Positions 9,376-18,909 of a stretch of DNA of 38,100 nt are shown piece after piece; within the stretch, counting starts at the first letter, position 1, and each line of letters begins with the position of its first letter. This DNA comes from Acidobacteriota bacterium (GTDB taxonomy: Bacteria > Acidobacteriota > Terriglobia > Acidiferrales > UBA7541), in the NCBI GenBank assembly GCA_003224145.1, contig QHYN01000244.1:1-38100 (forward strand), in the 5' to 3' direction. A program made the position numbers and the translations under genes. The notes beneath the pieces were generated by a model. It saw only the letters and a list, made by a program, of their open reading frames with translations, searched no databases and was not told the DNA's origin.

Positions 9376-10722
9376 CCGGATGCCATATTTGGGGCGCAAC
9401 GTGACCGTGGCGAACATCTCGACAGGATGATCGAGGACAAGTTCGAGATGAAATCCCTGCTGGATCATGGCCAGCAGAAGGGTGGCTTCCATCATTGCGA
9501 ACGACGCTCCAACACAGACCCTCGGTCCGCCCCCAAATGGAAAATAGGCAAACCGCGGAATCTTTCCCGAACGCACCGGATCGTCCCTCCACCTCTCGGG
9601 GTCAAATCGTTCCGGGTCCGGAAAAAAGCGCGCGTCGCGCTGCGTGCGCCACTGCAGGATGAAAAGGTTTGAGCCGGCCGGTATTCGATAGCCACCGAGT
9701 TCACAATCGGAAATTGCTTTCCGGCCGATTCCCCACACCGCCGGGTACAATCGCATTGCCTCCTTCAGCACCATCTCCGTGTAGCGCAATCGAGGAAGGT
9801 CATCGGGTATCGGCACGCGGTCGCCCAGCACTTCTCGCAGTTCTTCAACAAGCGCGGCCTCGACGTGCGGGTTCTGCGCGATGAGGTAACAGGCCCAGGA
9901 CAGCGCAATCGCGGTAGTTTCATGGCCGGCGAGAAAAAGGGTCATGACCTCGTCGCGTAGTTGCGTGTCGCTCATGGGATGGCCGTCTGTGTCGCGCGCG
10001 CGCAACAACATATCCAGCAGATCTTCCCGTGGCTGATTGGAAGAACGCCGTTTGCGGATGATGCCGCCAATGATTTTGTCCAAGTCGCGGATGGCGCGCT
10101 GCTCACGCCGCGCGAGAAAAACCGGCATGTCAAGAAAGAATAACAGCGCTAGGCTGGCATTGATGACAAATCGTTGCATCACAACTTCCATGGCCTGGCC
10201 CACGCGCTCCGCCGAGCCGGAAACTTCCGCTCCATACAGACACTGGGCCACGATCTGGAGGGTCACGCACATCAGGTCGTCATGGATGTTTCGTTCCCCC
10301 TCGTTCTTCCATGAATCCAGCATGCGCCCGGCTGCTTCTGTCATCACCTGCGCATAAGCGAGGATATTTTGGCGGTGAAATGCCGGCTGGATGAGCCCGC
10401 GCTGGCGTTTCCAGAACTCTCCTTCGCTGGTAAGCAGACCATTTCCAAGGACGCGTGCCAGAGCCCGGTAATCCGCGGACTTCGTGAAATTCCCGGCCTG
10501 AGTGACCAGTACCGTTTCGATGTCGCGCGGATGAACCAGCAGATACACGGACACATGGGCGAGGCGCACGTGGACGACGTCGCCATATTCTTCCGCGCAT
10601 CGCTTGTAGAAGCCCAGCCAGTCGCGGGACAGTTCCACCAGACTGCCCAGAAGGAACCGCCCCCTCGGCCCCGGGGGAAGTCCCGGGGAAGTTTTGCGGG
10701 CAGTTGCGGGAGCTGCTGGCAT
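9343..10722 (-). CDS. Cytochrome P450
   Basis: I-helix AGHETTAIALSW, ExxR KEAMRLYP, haem loop FPFGGGPRVCVGASFAMMEA. Confidence 0.97.
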   Translation of the reverse strand: MPAAPATARKTSPGLPPGPRGRFLLGSLVELSRDWLGFYKRCAEEYGDVVHVRLAHVSVYLLVHPRDIETVLVTQAGNFTKSADYRALARVLGNGLLTSEGEFWKRQRGLIQPAFHRQNILAYAQVMTEAAGRMLDSWKNEGERNIHDDLMCVTLQIVAQCLYGAEVSGSAERVGQAMEVVMQRFVINASLALLFFLDMPVFLARREQRAIRDLDKIIGGIIRKRRSSNQPREDLLDMLLRARDTDGHPMSDTQLRDEVMTLFLAGHETTAIALSWACYLIAQNPHVEAALVEELREVLGDRVPIPDDLPRLRYTEMVLKEAMRLYPAVWGIGRKAISDCELGGYRIPAGSNLFILQWRTQRDARFFPDPERFDPERWRDDPVRSGKIPRFAYFPFGGGPRVCVGASFAMMEATLLLAMIQQGFHLELVLDHPVEMFATVTLRPKYGIRVIAKRRRSAA

Positions 10723-10731
10723 GGTTTCCGG

Positions 10732-11388
10732 TTAGTTCTTCCGGCAGACGGTCACGCCGTCGCGGAGCGGAATCAGCACGGGATAAAGTTCTTTGGACGC
10801 GTACACCAGCCGGTTGAATTCCTGTACGCCTTTGGTGTCATCGTCATCCTCTGCCGCTGGCCGCGCGGCTTTGCCGGACCACAGCGTATTGTCGGTGATG
10901 AGCAGCGCGCCACGGCGAAGCTTTGGCAGCGCCACTCGCAATGCGTCAGGATATTGGTGCTTGTCTACGTCATTGAAAATCAGATCGAAGGTGCCTGGGG
11001 CCTTCTTCAACAGCGCCAGGGCGTCGCCAACCTTTACTTCGATTCTCTTCGCGACTCCCGCACGGTGAAAATAATTCTGCGCCCGCCGCGCATTTTCTTG
11101 ATCTCCATCCGTGTAGAAGACTTTGACTTTCGGCCCCGCCGCGCGCGCCAGCCAGATCGTCGAGTATCCAATCGCCGAACCCATCTCGAAAATCCGCTTT
11201 GCGCCTGAGATCTGCACGAACAGTGCCAGCATCCGTGCCACTGCCGGCCCGATAATGGGAACCCGATTCTCCGCGGCATAGGCTTCCATTTCGCTGACCA
11301 CCGCATCGCGTTCGGGCAGTAGCGTGTACAAATACTCGTCGACATCGTCTTGAATATACCCGCTGCGCAGATTCTCGCTTCGGATCAT
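10732..11388 (-). CDS. SAM-dependent O-methyltransferase (CCoAOMT/COMT type)
   Basis: RIFEMGSAIGYSTIWLARA, TDGDQENARRAQNYF, DLIFNDVDKHQYPDAL, GALLITDNTLWSG. Confidence 0.93.
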   Translation of the reverse strand: MIRSENLRSGYIQDDVDEYLYTLLPERDAVVSEMEAYAAENRVPIIGPAVARMLALFVQISGAKRIFEMGSAIGYSTIWLARAAGPKVKVFYTDGDQENARRAQNYFHRAGVAKRIEVKVGDALALLKKAPGTFDLIFNDVDKHQYPDALRVALPKLRRGALLITDNTLWSGKAARPAAEDDDDTKGVQEFNRLVYASKELYPVLIPLRDGVTVCRKN

Positions 11389-12098
11389 AGATTCTCTCCC
11401 GGTTTCATCGCGTAAATCTTGAGCCCTTTGACTTTCTTCGTCTCTTTCCGGAATGCTTCCGCCGTTCCCGTCAAAAAAGAAAACGTCGCATAATGCATGG
11501 GGATGACATGCTTCACCCCGAGGAGCCGAATCGCGTAGGCCGCTTCCCGTGGCCCCATGGTAAAGAGGTCGCCGATCGGAAGCATCGCCAGGTCAGGTTT
11601 GTAAAGCTCCCCAATCAGTTTCATATCGCCGAAAAGCGCTGTGTCTCCCGCGTGGTACGCCGTGAATCCGCCCGGCATCCGGATAATGTAGCCTGCTGGC
11701 TCACCGCCGTAGTGGCGCACGCCCTGGTCGTCAATCGAATTGGAATGAAACGCGTGTGTCATCGTGATTTCAAAATCACCAATTTTCTGCGTGCCGCCCT
11801 TTCCCATGGGACAGGTTTCCTGCGCGAACCCCATGCTCTCAATCCAAAGGCAAGTCTCAAACATCGCCACAATCTTGGGCCTATGCTGCTTGGCCAGAGC
11901 CAGCAAATCCCCTAGATGATCGGTGTGCGCGTGGGTCAGGAAAATCGCGTCCAGCCGCGTCACGCTCTTCAGGGCTTCCGGACACCATGGATTCGTCGTC
12001 ACCCACGGATCAATCAGCGCCACTTGGCCGGATGGCGTCGTCAGCGAAAACGTGCTGTGGCCAAAATACGTGATCCGATTGCCTTTGGTATTGAGCAC
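11385..12098 (-). CDS. UPF0173-type metal-dependent hydrolase (metallo-beta-lactamase fold, UlaG-like)
   Basis: YFGHSTFSL, LTHAHTDHLGD, AFHSNSID, YHAGDTALFGDMKLI, HVIPMHYATF; 4-nt overlap with the downstream methyltransferase. Confidence 0.94.
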   Translation of the reverse strand: MLNTKGNRITYFGHSTFSLTTPSGQVALIDPWVTTNPWCPEALKSVTRLDAIFLTHAHTDHLGDLLALAKQHRPKIVAMFETCLWIESMGFAQETCPMGKGGTQKIGDFEITMTHAFHSNSIDDQGVRHYGGEPAGYIIRMPGGFTAYHAGDTALFGDMKLIGELYKPDLAMLPIGDLFTMGPREAAYAIRLLGVKHVIPMHYATFSFLTGTAEAFRKETKKVKGLKIYAMKPGENL

Positions 12099-12159
12099 AA
12101 ATAGCCCCCGAGAAGAGTCTCCGGCAATGCTTGCTTACCGGACTGCATTTGCAGACACG

Positions 12160-12684
12160 TTAGTGAGAGCCCGAGGTGAGCAGCGAGCGAATCGCCGTCT
12201 CATACGCATCCCGCGTGCGCTCCCCAATGAACTGCCCGATCTGGCGGCCATCTTTCGCATAGAAGAATGAAGCTGGCAGCGAGCCGTTCCATTCGGGCAG
12301 TACGGCTTGCCGAAACGAGCCTTCTTCGCCCGGCTTCTTTCGGTAGTTGGGAAATACGGGCTTATACCGTGCGATGAAGCGCCGCATCAAGATTAAATCG
12401 CCGTCACCATCCAGGTTCACACCCACGACCTTCAATCCCTGCGGCGCGTATTGTTTCGCCAGCTCATTCAGCATGGGATATTCGTCGCGGCACGGCTCGC
12501 ACCACGTCGCCCAAAACGTAACCAACAGCGGTTTCCCGCGATACTGCTGAATCAGTTTCTGGTATCCCTGGGTATCAATGATCTCTGGATCCCGCGGCGC
12601 CCCGGTTTTTTGAGCCTGTGGCGCGGCCATCGCGGCCCCCGCGGCCAGAAAACACAACAAAACCAACCTGCCTCGCAAGCTCAT
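12160..12684 (-). CDS. TlpA/ResA-like secreted thioredoxin-fold protein
   Basis: Signal-peptide-like MSLRGRLVLLCFLAAGAAMAAPQ; PLLVTFWATWCEPCRDEYPMLNELAKQY; GGAAGGACC before ATG at 12684 (longer ORF start rejected). Confidence 0.9.
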   Translation of the reverse strand: MSLRGRLVLLCFLAAGAAMAAPQAQKTGAPRDPEIIDTQGYQKLIQQYRGKPLLVTFWATWCEPCRDEYPMLNELAKQYAPQGLKVVGVNLDGDGDLILMRRFIARYKPVFPNYRKKPGEEGSFRQAVLPEWNGSLPASFFYAKDGRQIGQFIGERTRDAYETAIRSLLTSGSH

Positions 12685-12725
12685 GGTCCTTCCTTCCATC
12701 CTCATTCTATCCATACCCCTCCCGG

Positions 12726-12754
12726 TTGAGAATCTCATTCCCGGCGCGTACAAT
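12726..12754 (+). promoter_or_regulatory. Putative sigma70 promoter for the ferredoxin gene
   Basis: TTGAGA (12726-12731) - 17 nt - TACAAT (12749-12754). Confidence 0.55.
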
Positions 12755-12866
12755 GCTCTTAAGCCGCTTGTCGCTGCAAGCAGCCTCATGGTATAAGGAG
12801 TTTTTCGCCGGTCGTGCCGGTTTATCACAGGAGCCCGGCCCGAAGCTTGAATAAAGGAGAACTCGA

Positions 12867-13139
12867 ATGGCTTACGTGATAGCCGAGCCATGCATCGGCA
12901 CAAAAGATACAGCCTGCGTGGACGTTTGTCCGGTGGATTGCATCCATCCGCGCAAAGATGAGCCGGAGTTCGAGTCCGAAACCCAACTCTACATCCACCC
13001 CACGGAATGCATCGATTGCGGCGCGTGCGTCCCGGTCTGCCCCGTAACCGCCATCTTCGCACTCGAAGATTTGCCGGAGAAGTGGGCCAGCTTCACGCCC
13101 GTCAATTCGGATTGGTACGCGAAGAGGGGAAAGCTGTAG
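12867..13139 (+). CDS. Ferredoxin (7Fe-8S / 2[4Fe-4S] type)
   Basis: [18 protein letters not shown] and [16 protein letters not shown] cysteine clusters; AAAGGAG RBS. Confidence 0.96.
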   Translation: MAYVIAEPCIGTKDTACVDVCPVDCIHPRKDEPEFESETQLYIHPTECIDCGACVPVCPVTAIFALEDLPEKWASFTPVNSDWYAKRGKL

Positions 13140-13315
13140 ACGCGACTGGCTGACCGGAGTCTCGGGCGGCACGCTTAGGCGCGGCGCGCTTTTTCTCAGT
13201 TGGAAGCGCAGAACGCGGCTTCAAAAATCGGCGTCGAACTCAATCCCTGGCATCCCGCACTCCATCCCATGCCAACTCTTTCTTTCGCGAAATCGTCTAC
13301 TAAAGAAGCCGCCAA

Positions 13316-15112
13316 GTGGGGAGGTCCTGTTTGAAGCCTATTCGTGTTTGTTTGACTCTAACCTTCGCATTCTTGCTTTTCTACATCGTGTTCCCCTCCC
13401 CTACTAACTCTCAAACGCCAACGGGTCACAAACCGCCGATTCATCACCTGCCCTTCACTTTCGAAGGGAATTGGTCCGGCTCACTACAGGCTGGCGACGC
13501 CGTTTTGCATCTCGTCTTGCATGTTTCGAAAGCGGAGGACGGCTCGTTCAAGGCCACCATCGACAGCCTGGATCAAGGCGTTTACGGCATCGAAGTGACC
13601 TCTCTTATTCAGAAGGACTCCCATCTCCAGTTCGCCGTTTCTTCCGTGGGCGCTTCCTACGACGGGAAAATCTTGGCGGATCATTCCGGCATCGAAGGCG
13701 TTTGGTCGCAGGGTAGCGTCGGTCTTCCGCTGACTTTCCATCGCCCGGCGGCTGGAGCTGGAGCGAAAAAGCCCTCCGATGCCATCGCAGGCGCCGAAGG
13801 CGTGTGGCAAGGGGCGCTGGAGGCCAATGGCATGCGTCTCCGCCTCCAGCTTCACGTCTCACATGACGATCAAAAGCTCCTCGTCGCTGCTCTCGACAGC
13901 CCCGACCAGGGCGTCAGCGGACTTCCTGCCACCAAGGTCAGCCAAAAAGAAGCTGTCTTTCATTTTGAAATTCCCGTGGTGAATGGCGTGTACGAAGGAA
14001 CGCTCAACACCGCAAAGTCAGCCATGAGCGGGGGCTGGACGCAGAACGGTGTGACGCGGGATTTGAAGTTTCAACGCTCGGACCAGTTGCTCGAACTCGT
14101 GCGGCCGCAAAATCCTGTGAAGCCGTATCCGTATCGGGAAGAAGAACTCGCATTTCCCAATGACCAGGCAAAAATCTCGCTCGCCGGAACGCTCACGCTT
14201 CCTTCGGGTCAGGGTCCATTTCCCGCGGCCATCCTCATCGGCGGCTCCGGGCCTCACGATCGCGATGAGACCATCGCCGGGCACCGCCCTTTTCTGGTAC
14301 TTGCCGACCACCTGACACGCAAAGGAGTCGCCGTTCTTCGTTGCGATAAACGCGGGATCGGCAAGTCCACCGGCACGTATTACCAAGCCACCAGCGAAGA
14401 TTTCGCCAGCGATGTGCAAGCCGCGCTCTCTTATTTGAAATCCAGAAAGGAAGTCGACCCCAAAAGAATTGGCCTCATCGGCCACAGCGAAGGAGGTCTC
14501 GTCGCGCCCATGGTTGCCGCGCGTTCCAAGGACGTCGCTTGGATCATTCTCCTTGCCGCTCCCGGTCTGAAAGGCGAAGACACTTTGCTCCTCCAATCCC
14601 AGCTCATTTTGAGGACGGCTGGTGTGAACGACGAACAGATCGCCAAAACGCGCGAATTCAACAAGCAAGTTTACGCGCTGGTTCGCCAGGAGGGCGACCC
14701 TGCAAAGCTGCAAACGAAATTAAATCAGCTCGTGGAATCGAGCGGCATGGGCGCGGCGTTGCTTCCCGCAGACCTGCAGTCACAAGTTCGCCTCATGACC
14801 TCGCCCTGGTTTCGCTTCTTTCTCGATTACGATCCAGTTCCCGTTTTGCAGAAGACGCTCTGTCCGGTCCTTGCTCTCAATGGCGAAAAGGATCTCCAGA
14901 TCGCGTCAAAACAGAATCTCGAACAAATTCGCAAGGCCTTTCAGCAAGGCGGTAACACGGATTTTCAAACCACCGAGTTGGCCGGCTTGAATCACCTCTT
15001 TCAGCATGGTCCAACGGGCTCACCCACAGAATACGGCGGTATCGAGGAGACCATTGCCCCGGAGGCCTTGAACTCCATTTCCGATTGGGTCCTGAAGCAC
15101 ACCGCTCTTTGA
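13316..15112 (+). CDS. Secreted alpha/beta hydrolase (serine hydrolase) with two N-terminal repeat modules
   Basis: Signal-like N terminus; GSGPHDRDE, GHSEGG nucleophile elbow, GLNHLFQ His region; duplicated N-terminal motifs FEGNWSGSLQAGDAVLHLVLHVSK... / AEGVWQGALEANGMRLRLQLHVSH... Confidence 0.9.
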   Translation: MGRSCLKPIRVCLTLTFAFLLFYIVFPSPTNSQTPTGHKPPIHHLPFTFEGNWSGSLQAGDAVLHLVLHVSKAEDGSFKATIDSLDQGVYGIEVTSLIQKDSHLQFAVSSVGASYDGKILADHSGIEGVWSQGSVGLPLTFHRPAAGAGAKKPSDAIAGAEGVWQGALEANGMRLRLQLHVSHDDQKLLVAALDSPDQGVSGLPATKVSQKEAVFHFEIPVVNGVYEGTLNTAKSAMSGGWTQNGVTRDLKFQRSDQLLELVRPQNPVKPYPYREEELAFPNDQAKISLAGTLTLPSGQGPFPAAILIGGSGPHDRDETIAGHRPFLVLADHLTRKGVAVLRCDKRGIGKSTGTYYQATSEDFASDVQAALSYLKSRKEVDPKRIGLIGHSEGGLVAPMVAARSKDVAWIILLAAPGLKGEDTLLLQSQLILRTAGVNDEQIAKTREFNKQVYALVRQEGDPAKLQTKLNQLVESSGMGAALLPADLQSQVRLMTSPWFRFFLDYDPVPVLQKTLCPVLALNGEKDLQIASKQNLEQIRKAFQQGGNTDFQTTELAGLNHLFQHGPTGSPTEYGGIEETIAPEALNSISDWVLKHTAL

Positions 15113-15238
15113 CGCAACCAGACGCCTGCACCGATCGTGCCCGCTCCTTCCGGCCTGCGAGTTTTGCGCCTCCGCACTTGTACTTCGGCTCATAAAATCC
15201 CGCGCCGGGTTATCATGCTAGAGAGAAAAACTGTCCCC

Positions 15239-17383
15239 ATGCCGCAGAATTTCCATCTCGCCCTGCTCATTCATGCGCACCAGCCCTGCGGCAATTTTGA
15301 GCACGTGCTCGAAAAAGCTTACAGCGATTCCTACCTCCCTTTCTTGGAACATCTCGAGAAATACCCGGGCGTTCGTCTCGGCCTGCATTATTCTGGGCCT
15401 CTTCTCACCTGGATCGAGCGGCACCGGCCCGAATATTTTACTCGTCTGAAAGAATTGGTTCAGAGCGGCCGCGTGGAACTCGTAGGCGGCGGCTTCTACG
15501 AACCAATCCTTGTTTCCATCCCGCCCGAAGATCAGTTGGAACAGATCGCCCGTCTTGCCACCTATCTCGAAAAACAGTTTGGCCGACTCCCCTCCGGTGC
15601 TTGGCTTGCCGAACGCGTCTGGGAGCCCCAGCTTCCCACCTCCCTTGCTGCCGCCAACGTCTCCTACACGCTTGTGGACGACATGCACTTTCTCGCCGCC
15701 GGCTTCGAGTCGGAAGAGCTCTTCGGCGCCTACATTGCGGAGGACCGCGGCAAAAGCGTCTGGCTCTATCCCGGCCAGAAGGCCCTCCGCTATCTCGTCC
15801 CTTTCGGCAAGGTCGAAGACGTCATCGCTTATTTGCGCGATGCCGCGAGTCTTCACCCCGGCGGCGTGGCTGCCATGGGCGACGACATGGAGAAGTTCGG
15901 CGTCTGGCCCGGAACCCGCGACCATTGCTACAAGGACGGCTGGCTTGCCGATTTTTTTGCCGCCCTCGAAAAAAATTCCGCTTGGTTAAAAGTGTGCACG
16001 CCAGCTGAGTACCTCGCTTCTCATGCGCCCCTGGGTCGCGCCGATCTCCCCACCGCTTCCTACACCGAGATGATGGAGTGGGTGCTCCCGACGCGTGTCC
16101 GCCAGCGTTACCACGCCGTATTGCACGAGTTCAGCGCCCGCCCCGAAGTGCTTGCCTTCTTTCGCGGTGGCTCCTGGCGCGGCTTTTTTCGCAAGTATCC
16201 CGAGGCCAATTTGCTGCACAAAAAGATGCTGCGCGTCTCCACGCGCATCGCCGCTGCGCCCGTGCGCCACGGCCGCGACAACCAAAAAGCAACCGCGGAG
16301 CTTTCCGAAGCCCGCGACTTGTTATTGCGCGCTCAATGCAATGACGCCTATTGGCACGGCATCTTTGGCGGAATTTATGCACCGCATTTGCGCACCGACG
16401 CCTGGCGCAATCTCATCCGCGCGGAACTGATTGCCGACCGCCAGACTCCCGGCGCGCTCGTCCCTCGCGTCGAACTGCTGGACTACGATGCGGACGGCAC
16501 GAACGAATTGCTCTTCACCTCTCCGGAATGCCAGGCGCTCTTGAAGCCGAGCGACGGGGCCACCATCGCCGCGCTCGATTTCCGTCCTGCGGCCGCCACT
16601 CTCGTCAACTCGATTTTGCGGCGTCCCGAGGCCTACCACACGCGCTTGCGCGAAGCCGCCGGGAAATCCGCCACCGCCGCGGTCTCTTCCATTCATGAAC
16701 AAACCCGCGTCAAGGAACCCGGCCTGGAACGCTTCCTGCGCTACGACCGCTGGCCGCGCCACGCTTTCCGCATTCTGATTTTCGATCCTTCCCGCACGCA
16801 CCCTGACTATGAAGCCCTCGAGCTGCACGAAGATGCCGGCTTTGCCGGCGGCTCCTTTACCGTGAAGAACTCTTCTCCTCACGACGCCGAGCTTTTCCGT
16901 GCCGACGCACTGGCTCTGGATCGCAAGACGGAAGGAGCGGCGCCCAGGCTTCTGCTCGTCAAACAATTCTCTTTCGGCCCGGCGCCCCAGGGTTGTGAAG
17001 TCGCCTGTGAGATCACCGTGAAGCTCAAGGAACCTCTCGAAAAGCCGGTTGCCATTGGCATCGAGTCGGTGGTCAATCTTCTGGCTCCGGCCGAGCCCGA
17101 CCGCTTCTTCGAGACGCCCGCGGGCCGGAAGAATCTGCGCTTCAGTGGCTCATTGCCGGCCTCGGTTCTCCGCATGGAAGACGGCTGGCAGCGCATCCGT
17201 GTCGCCTTGCACGCGCCGGCCGCGGAAGAATTCTGGATCGCCCCGATTGAGACCGTTTCGGAATCGGAAGAGGGTTTCGAACGCGTCTATCAGGGCTCGC
17301 AGATTCTTGCCGTTTGGCGCCCGCCGCTCACTACCCAAAAAACCTGGTCCGCCCGTCTGCGCTGGCGCCTGGAATCTTTTTGA
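15239..17383 (+). CDS. GH57 family glycoside hydrolase / 4-alpha-glucanotransferase-like (DUF1925/DUF1926-type C terminus)
   Basis: LALLIHAHQPCGNF, WLAERVWEPQLP (nucleophile region), AAMGDDMEKFGVWPGT (acid/base region). ORF track start 15137; start at 15239 or 15215 more plausible. Confidence 0.9.
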   Translation: MPQNFHLALLIHAHQPCGNFEHVLEKAYSDSYLPFLEHLEKYPGVRLGLHYSGPLLTWIERHRPEYFTRLKELVQSGRVELVGGGFYEPILVSIPPEDQLEQIARLATYLEKQFGRLPSGAWLAERVWEPQLPTSLAAANVSYTLVDDMHFLAAGFESEELFGAYIAEDRGKSVWLYPGQKALRYLVPFGKVEDVIAYLRDAASLHPGGVAAMGDDMEKFGVWPGTRDHCYKDGWLADFFAALEKNSAWLKVCTPAEYLASHAPLGRADLPTASYTEMMEWVLPTRVRQRYHAVLHEFSARPEVLAFFRGGSWRGFFRKYPEANLLHKKMLRVSTRIAAAPVRHGRDNQKATAELSEARDLLLRAQCNDAYWHGIFGGIYAPHLRTDAWRNLIRAELIADRQTPGALVPRVELLDYDADGTNELLFTSPECQALLKPSDGATIAALDFRPAAATLVNSILRRPEAYHTRLREAAGKSATAAVSSIHEQTRVKEPGLERFLRYDRWPRHAFRILIFDPSRTHPDYEALELHEDAGFAGGSFTVKNSSPHDAELFRADALALDRKTEGAAPRLLLVKQFSFGPAPQGCEVACEITVKLKEPLEKPVAIGIESVVNLLAPAEPDRFFETPAGRKNLRFSGSLPASVLRMEDGWQRIRVALHAPAAEEFWIAPIETVSESEEGFERVYQGSQILAVWRPPLTTQKTWSARLRWRLESF

Positions 17384-17413
17384 GCCCGAGCCTAGTCTAC
17401 GGGCGACCGTCCC

Positions 17414-17573
17414 TTGGAGTGCGGCGGCTCGACGCCGCTTTCCTCCCCGTCTTCCGTTCGTCCGCGCCCTCGCCACCTGAACCGCTGTTCCGAGAGCACC
17501 ATAGGTGCGCCAGAAGTTAGCCAGCCCGTCAGGGCTAGGTAATGGCCCAGAGAATGGGCAGCGCCGTAGGCGC
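17414..17573. repeat. Cluster of REP-like micro-hairpins in the intergenic region
   Basis: GCACC-ATA-GGTGC (17496-17508), AGCCC-GTCA-GGGCT (17523-17536), GCCC-agagaat-GGGC (17545-17559), GCGCC-GTA-GGCGC (17561-17573); upstream GGAGTGCGGCGGCTCGACGCCGCTTT. Confidence 0.6.
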
Positions 17574-17697
17574 GGCACGCCCCGCCCGCCCATCCGCTCT
17601 TCGCGTCCTGTCGGTTTCGACGCCATCCTGTTCGGTAGTAAAGCAGAAGAACAGCAGGAGGACGGGTCCCGCTTCACGCGCAGACTTGATCGCGAAC

Positions 17698-18507
17698 ATG
17701 AAGTCCGCCGTGATACAGATTTCATACAGGGTCGATCCGCCGGTGCCCAATGGTGCGGGAATAGCGGGAACAGGTTTTCTCGTGAGCAAGGACGGCTACG
17801 CTCTCACCGCAGCCCATGTCATTACTCAAACCAAGAATTTGGCTCAGGCGAGTGGCGCGAAAAGTGTCCAGTTTGTTGCAGGAGTCTCTCTGGATACTTC
17901 TTCGGTGCCCAAAATGAATTTCCAAGGGTCTTTCCGAGAAATACCCTGCACCGTAGTTGACATCGATGAAGCGCACGACATCGCTATTCTCAAGTTGAGT
18001 CAAAATTCGTTCAGCCCCCTTTTTGAGTCGGGCTTCGTAGTGGGTGACAAGGAATTGCCCCTCCGCGCACAAACGGTAAGGCTTGAAGCCGAGCTTCCTC
18101 CCGAGGGGAAAGAGTTGTTAGTCTCGGGCTATCCCCTGACCGTTCCCACACTCGTGACCCAACAGGGCACTGTCGCAAGTTTGAGTTTTACGTCCATCGA
18201 AATCGAGAGGCCAGGTGCGCCGCCTTGGTTCAAAATTCCCGAAGTCGCCGACCTAATATTTGCGGACATCGTAGTTAATCCCGGTAACAGCGGCGGTCCC
18301 TTCTACCTGTCTGATACGGGAAACGTAGTAGGAATCTGCCACGGGAACCTGCCTTCTCCTGTGCGTTTGCAGAACGGCGGTATTGTGCAAATGCAAATCG
18401 GAGGCTCGTCACAAACGCTCATGCAGAACTCAGGTTTGGCTATCGTGCTGCCTATCAAGTATGGAATCGCACTTCTTGATAAAAATAAAATCAGCTACGA
18501 GCATTGA
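17698..18507 (+). CDS. Trypsin-like serine protease
   Basis: Catalytic triad motifs TAAHVI, EAHDIAILKL, VNPGNSGGPF. Start at 17698 preferred over 17542 because the upstream 52 codons translate repeat-like DNA. Confidence 0.85.
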   Translation: MKSAVIQISYRVDPPVPNGAGIAGTGFLVSKDGYALTAAHVITQTKNLAQASGAKSVQFVAGVSLDTSSVPKMNFQGSFREIPCTVVDIDEAHDIAILKLSQNSFSPLFESGFVVGDKELPLRAQTVRLEAELPPEGKELLVSGYPLTVPTLVTQQGTVASLSFTSIEIERPGAPPWFKIPEVADLIFADIVVNPGNSGGPFYLSDTGNVVGICHGNLPSPVRLQNGGIVQMQIGGSSQTLMQNSGLAIVLPIKYGIALLDKNKISYEH

Positions 18508-18556
18508 TTTCCCCGGACGAGTGGCCCAGACGTAAAGCCCGACGACGAATTTGGGT

Positions 18557-18590
18557 GCCCCATCACGCCGGGTTTGCGTGTGGGGCTTTT
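18557..18590 (+). terminator. Rho-independent-terminator-like hairpin downstream of the protease
   Basis: GCCCCATCACGC-CGGGTTT-GCGTGTGGGGC followed by TTTT (one bulge). Confidence 0.55.
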
Positions 18591-18799
18591 GACATTGACT
18601 CATGCGATGGCCACGCACCAGCTCACGATCAAAACCAATCCGGCAAAATCGGCTCGCCAAGGCTTCCCCCTCGCGCCCTCCGCCCGCCTTCCCACAGTTT
18701 CCCCCGCCCCCAGTGAGCTCTACCCCTGTGTTTTCTTTCGTTTACGCGCCCGTTCGAACCGATGTGCTCTCTTGTTAAATACTAGTACTATAAATGGAA

Positions 18800-18828
18800 T
18801 TGACAAGACTTATATTTCGCGCTATCAT
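18800..18828 (+). promoter_or_regulatory. Near-consensus sigma70 promoter
   Basis: TTGACA (18800-18805) - 17 nt - TATCAT (18823-18828) in an AT-rich patch; no credible ORF begins for ~560 nt downstream. Confidence 0.7.
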
Positions 18829-18909
18829 GGATCGTGAATTCTCGACTCCACTCCCACCGCCCGCCGCTTTTCGATCCTTCTCCTGACATCTTTGCCTTTC
18901 TGCTTCCTT

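Noticed and set aside
13139-13200. Terminator-like GGCGCGGCGCGCTTTTT after the ferredoxin gene
   Set aside because: Stem is too short and ambiguous in GC-rich context to call with confidence.
17542-17697. N-terminal 52-codon extension of the trypsin-like protease
   Set aside because: Encoded by micro-hairpin/repeat-like DNA and not protease-like; start at 17698 preferred.
18752-18760. GTTCGAACC, a T-loop-like motif suggesting a tRNA
   Set aside because: No acceptor-stem pairing, anticodon arm or cloverleaf in the flanks.
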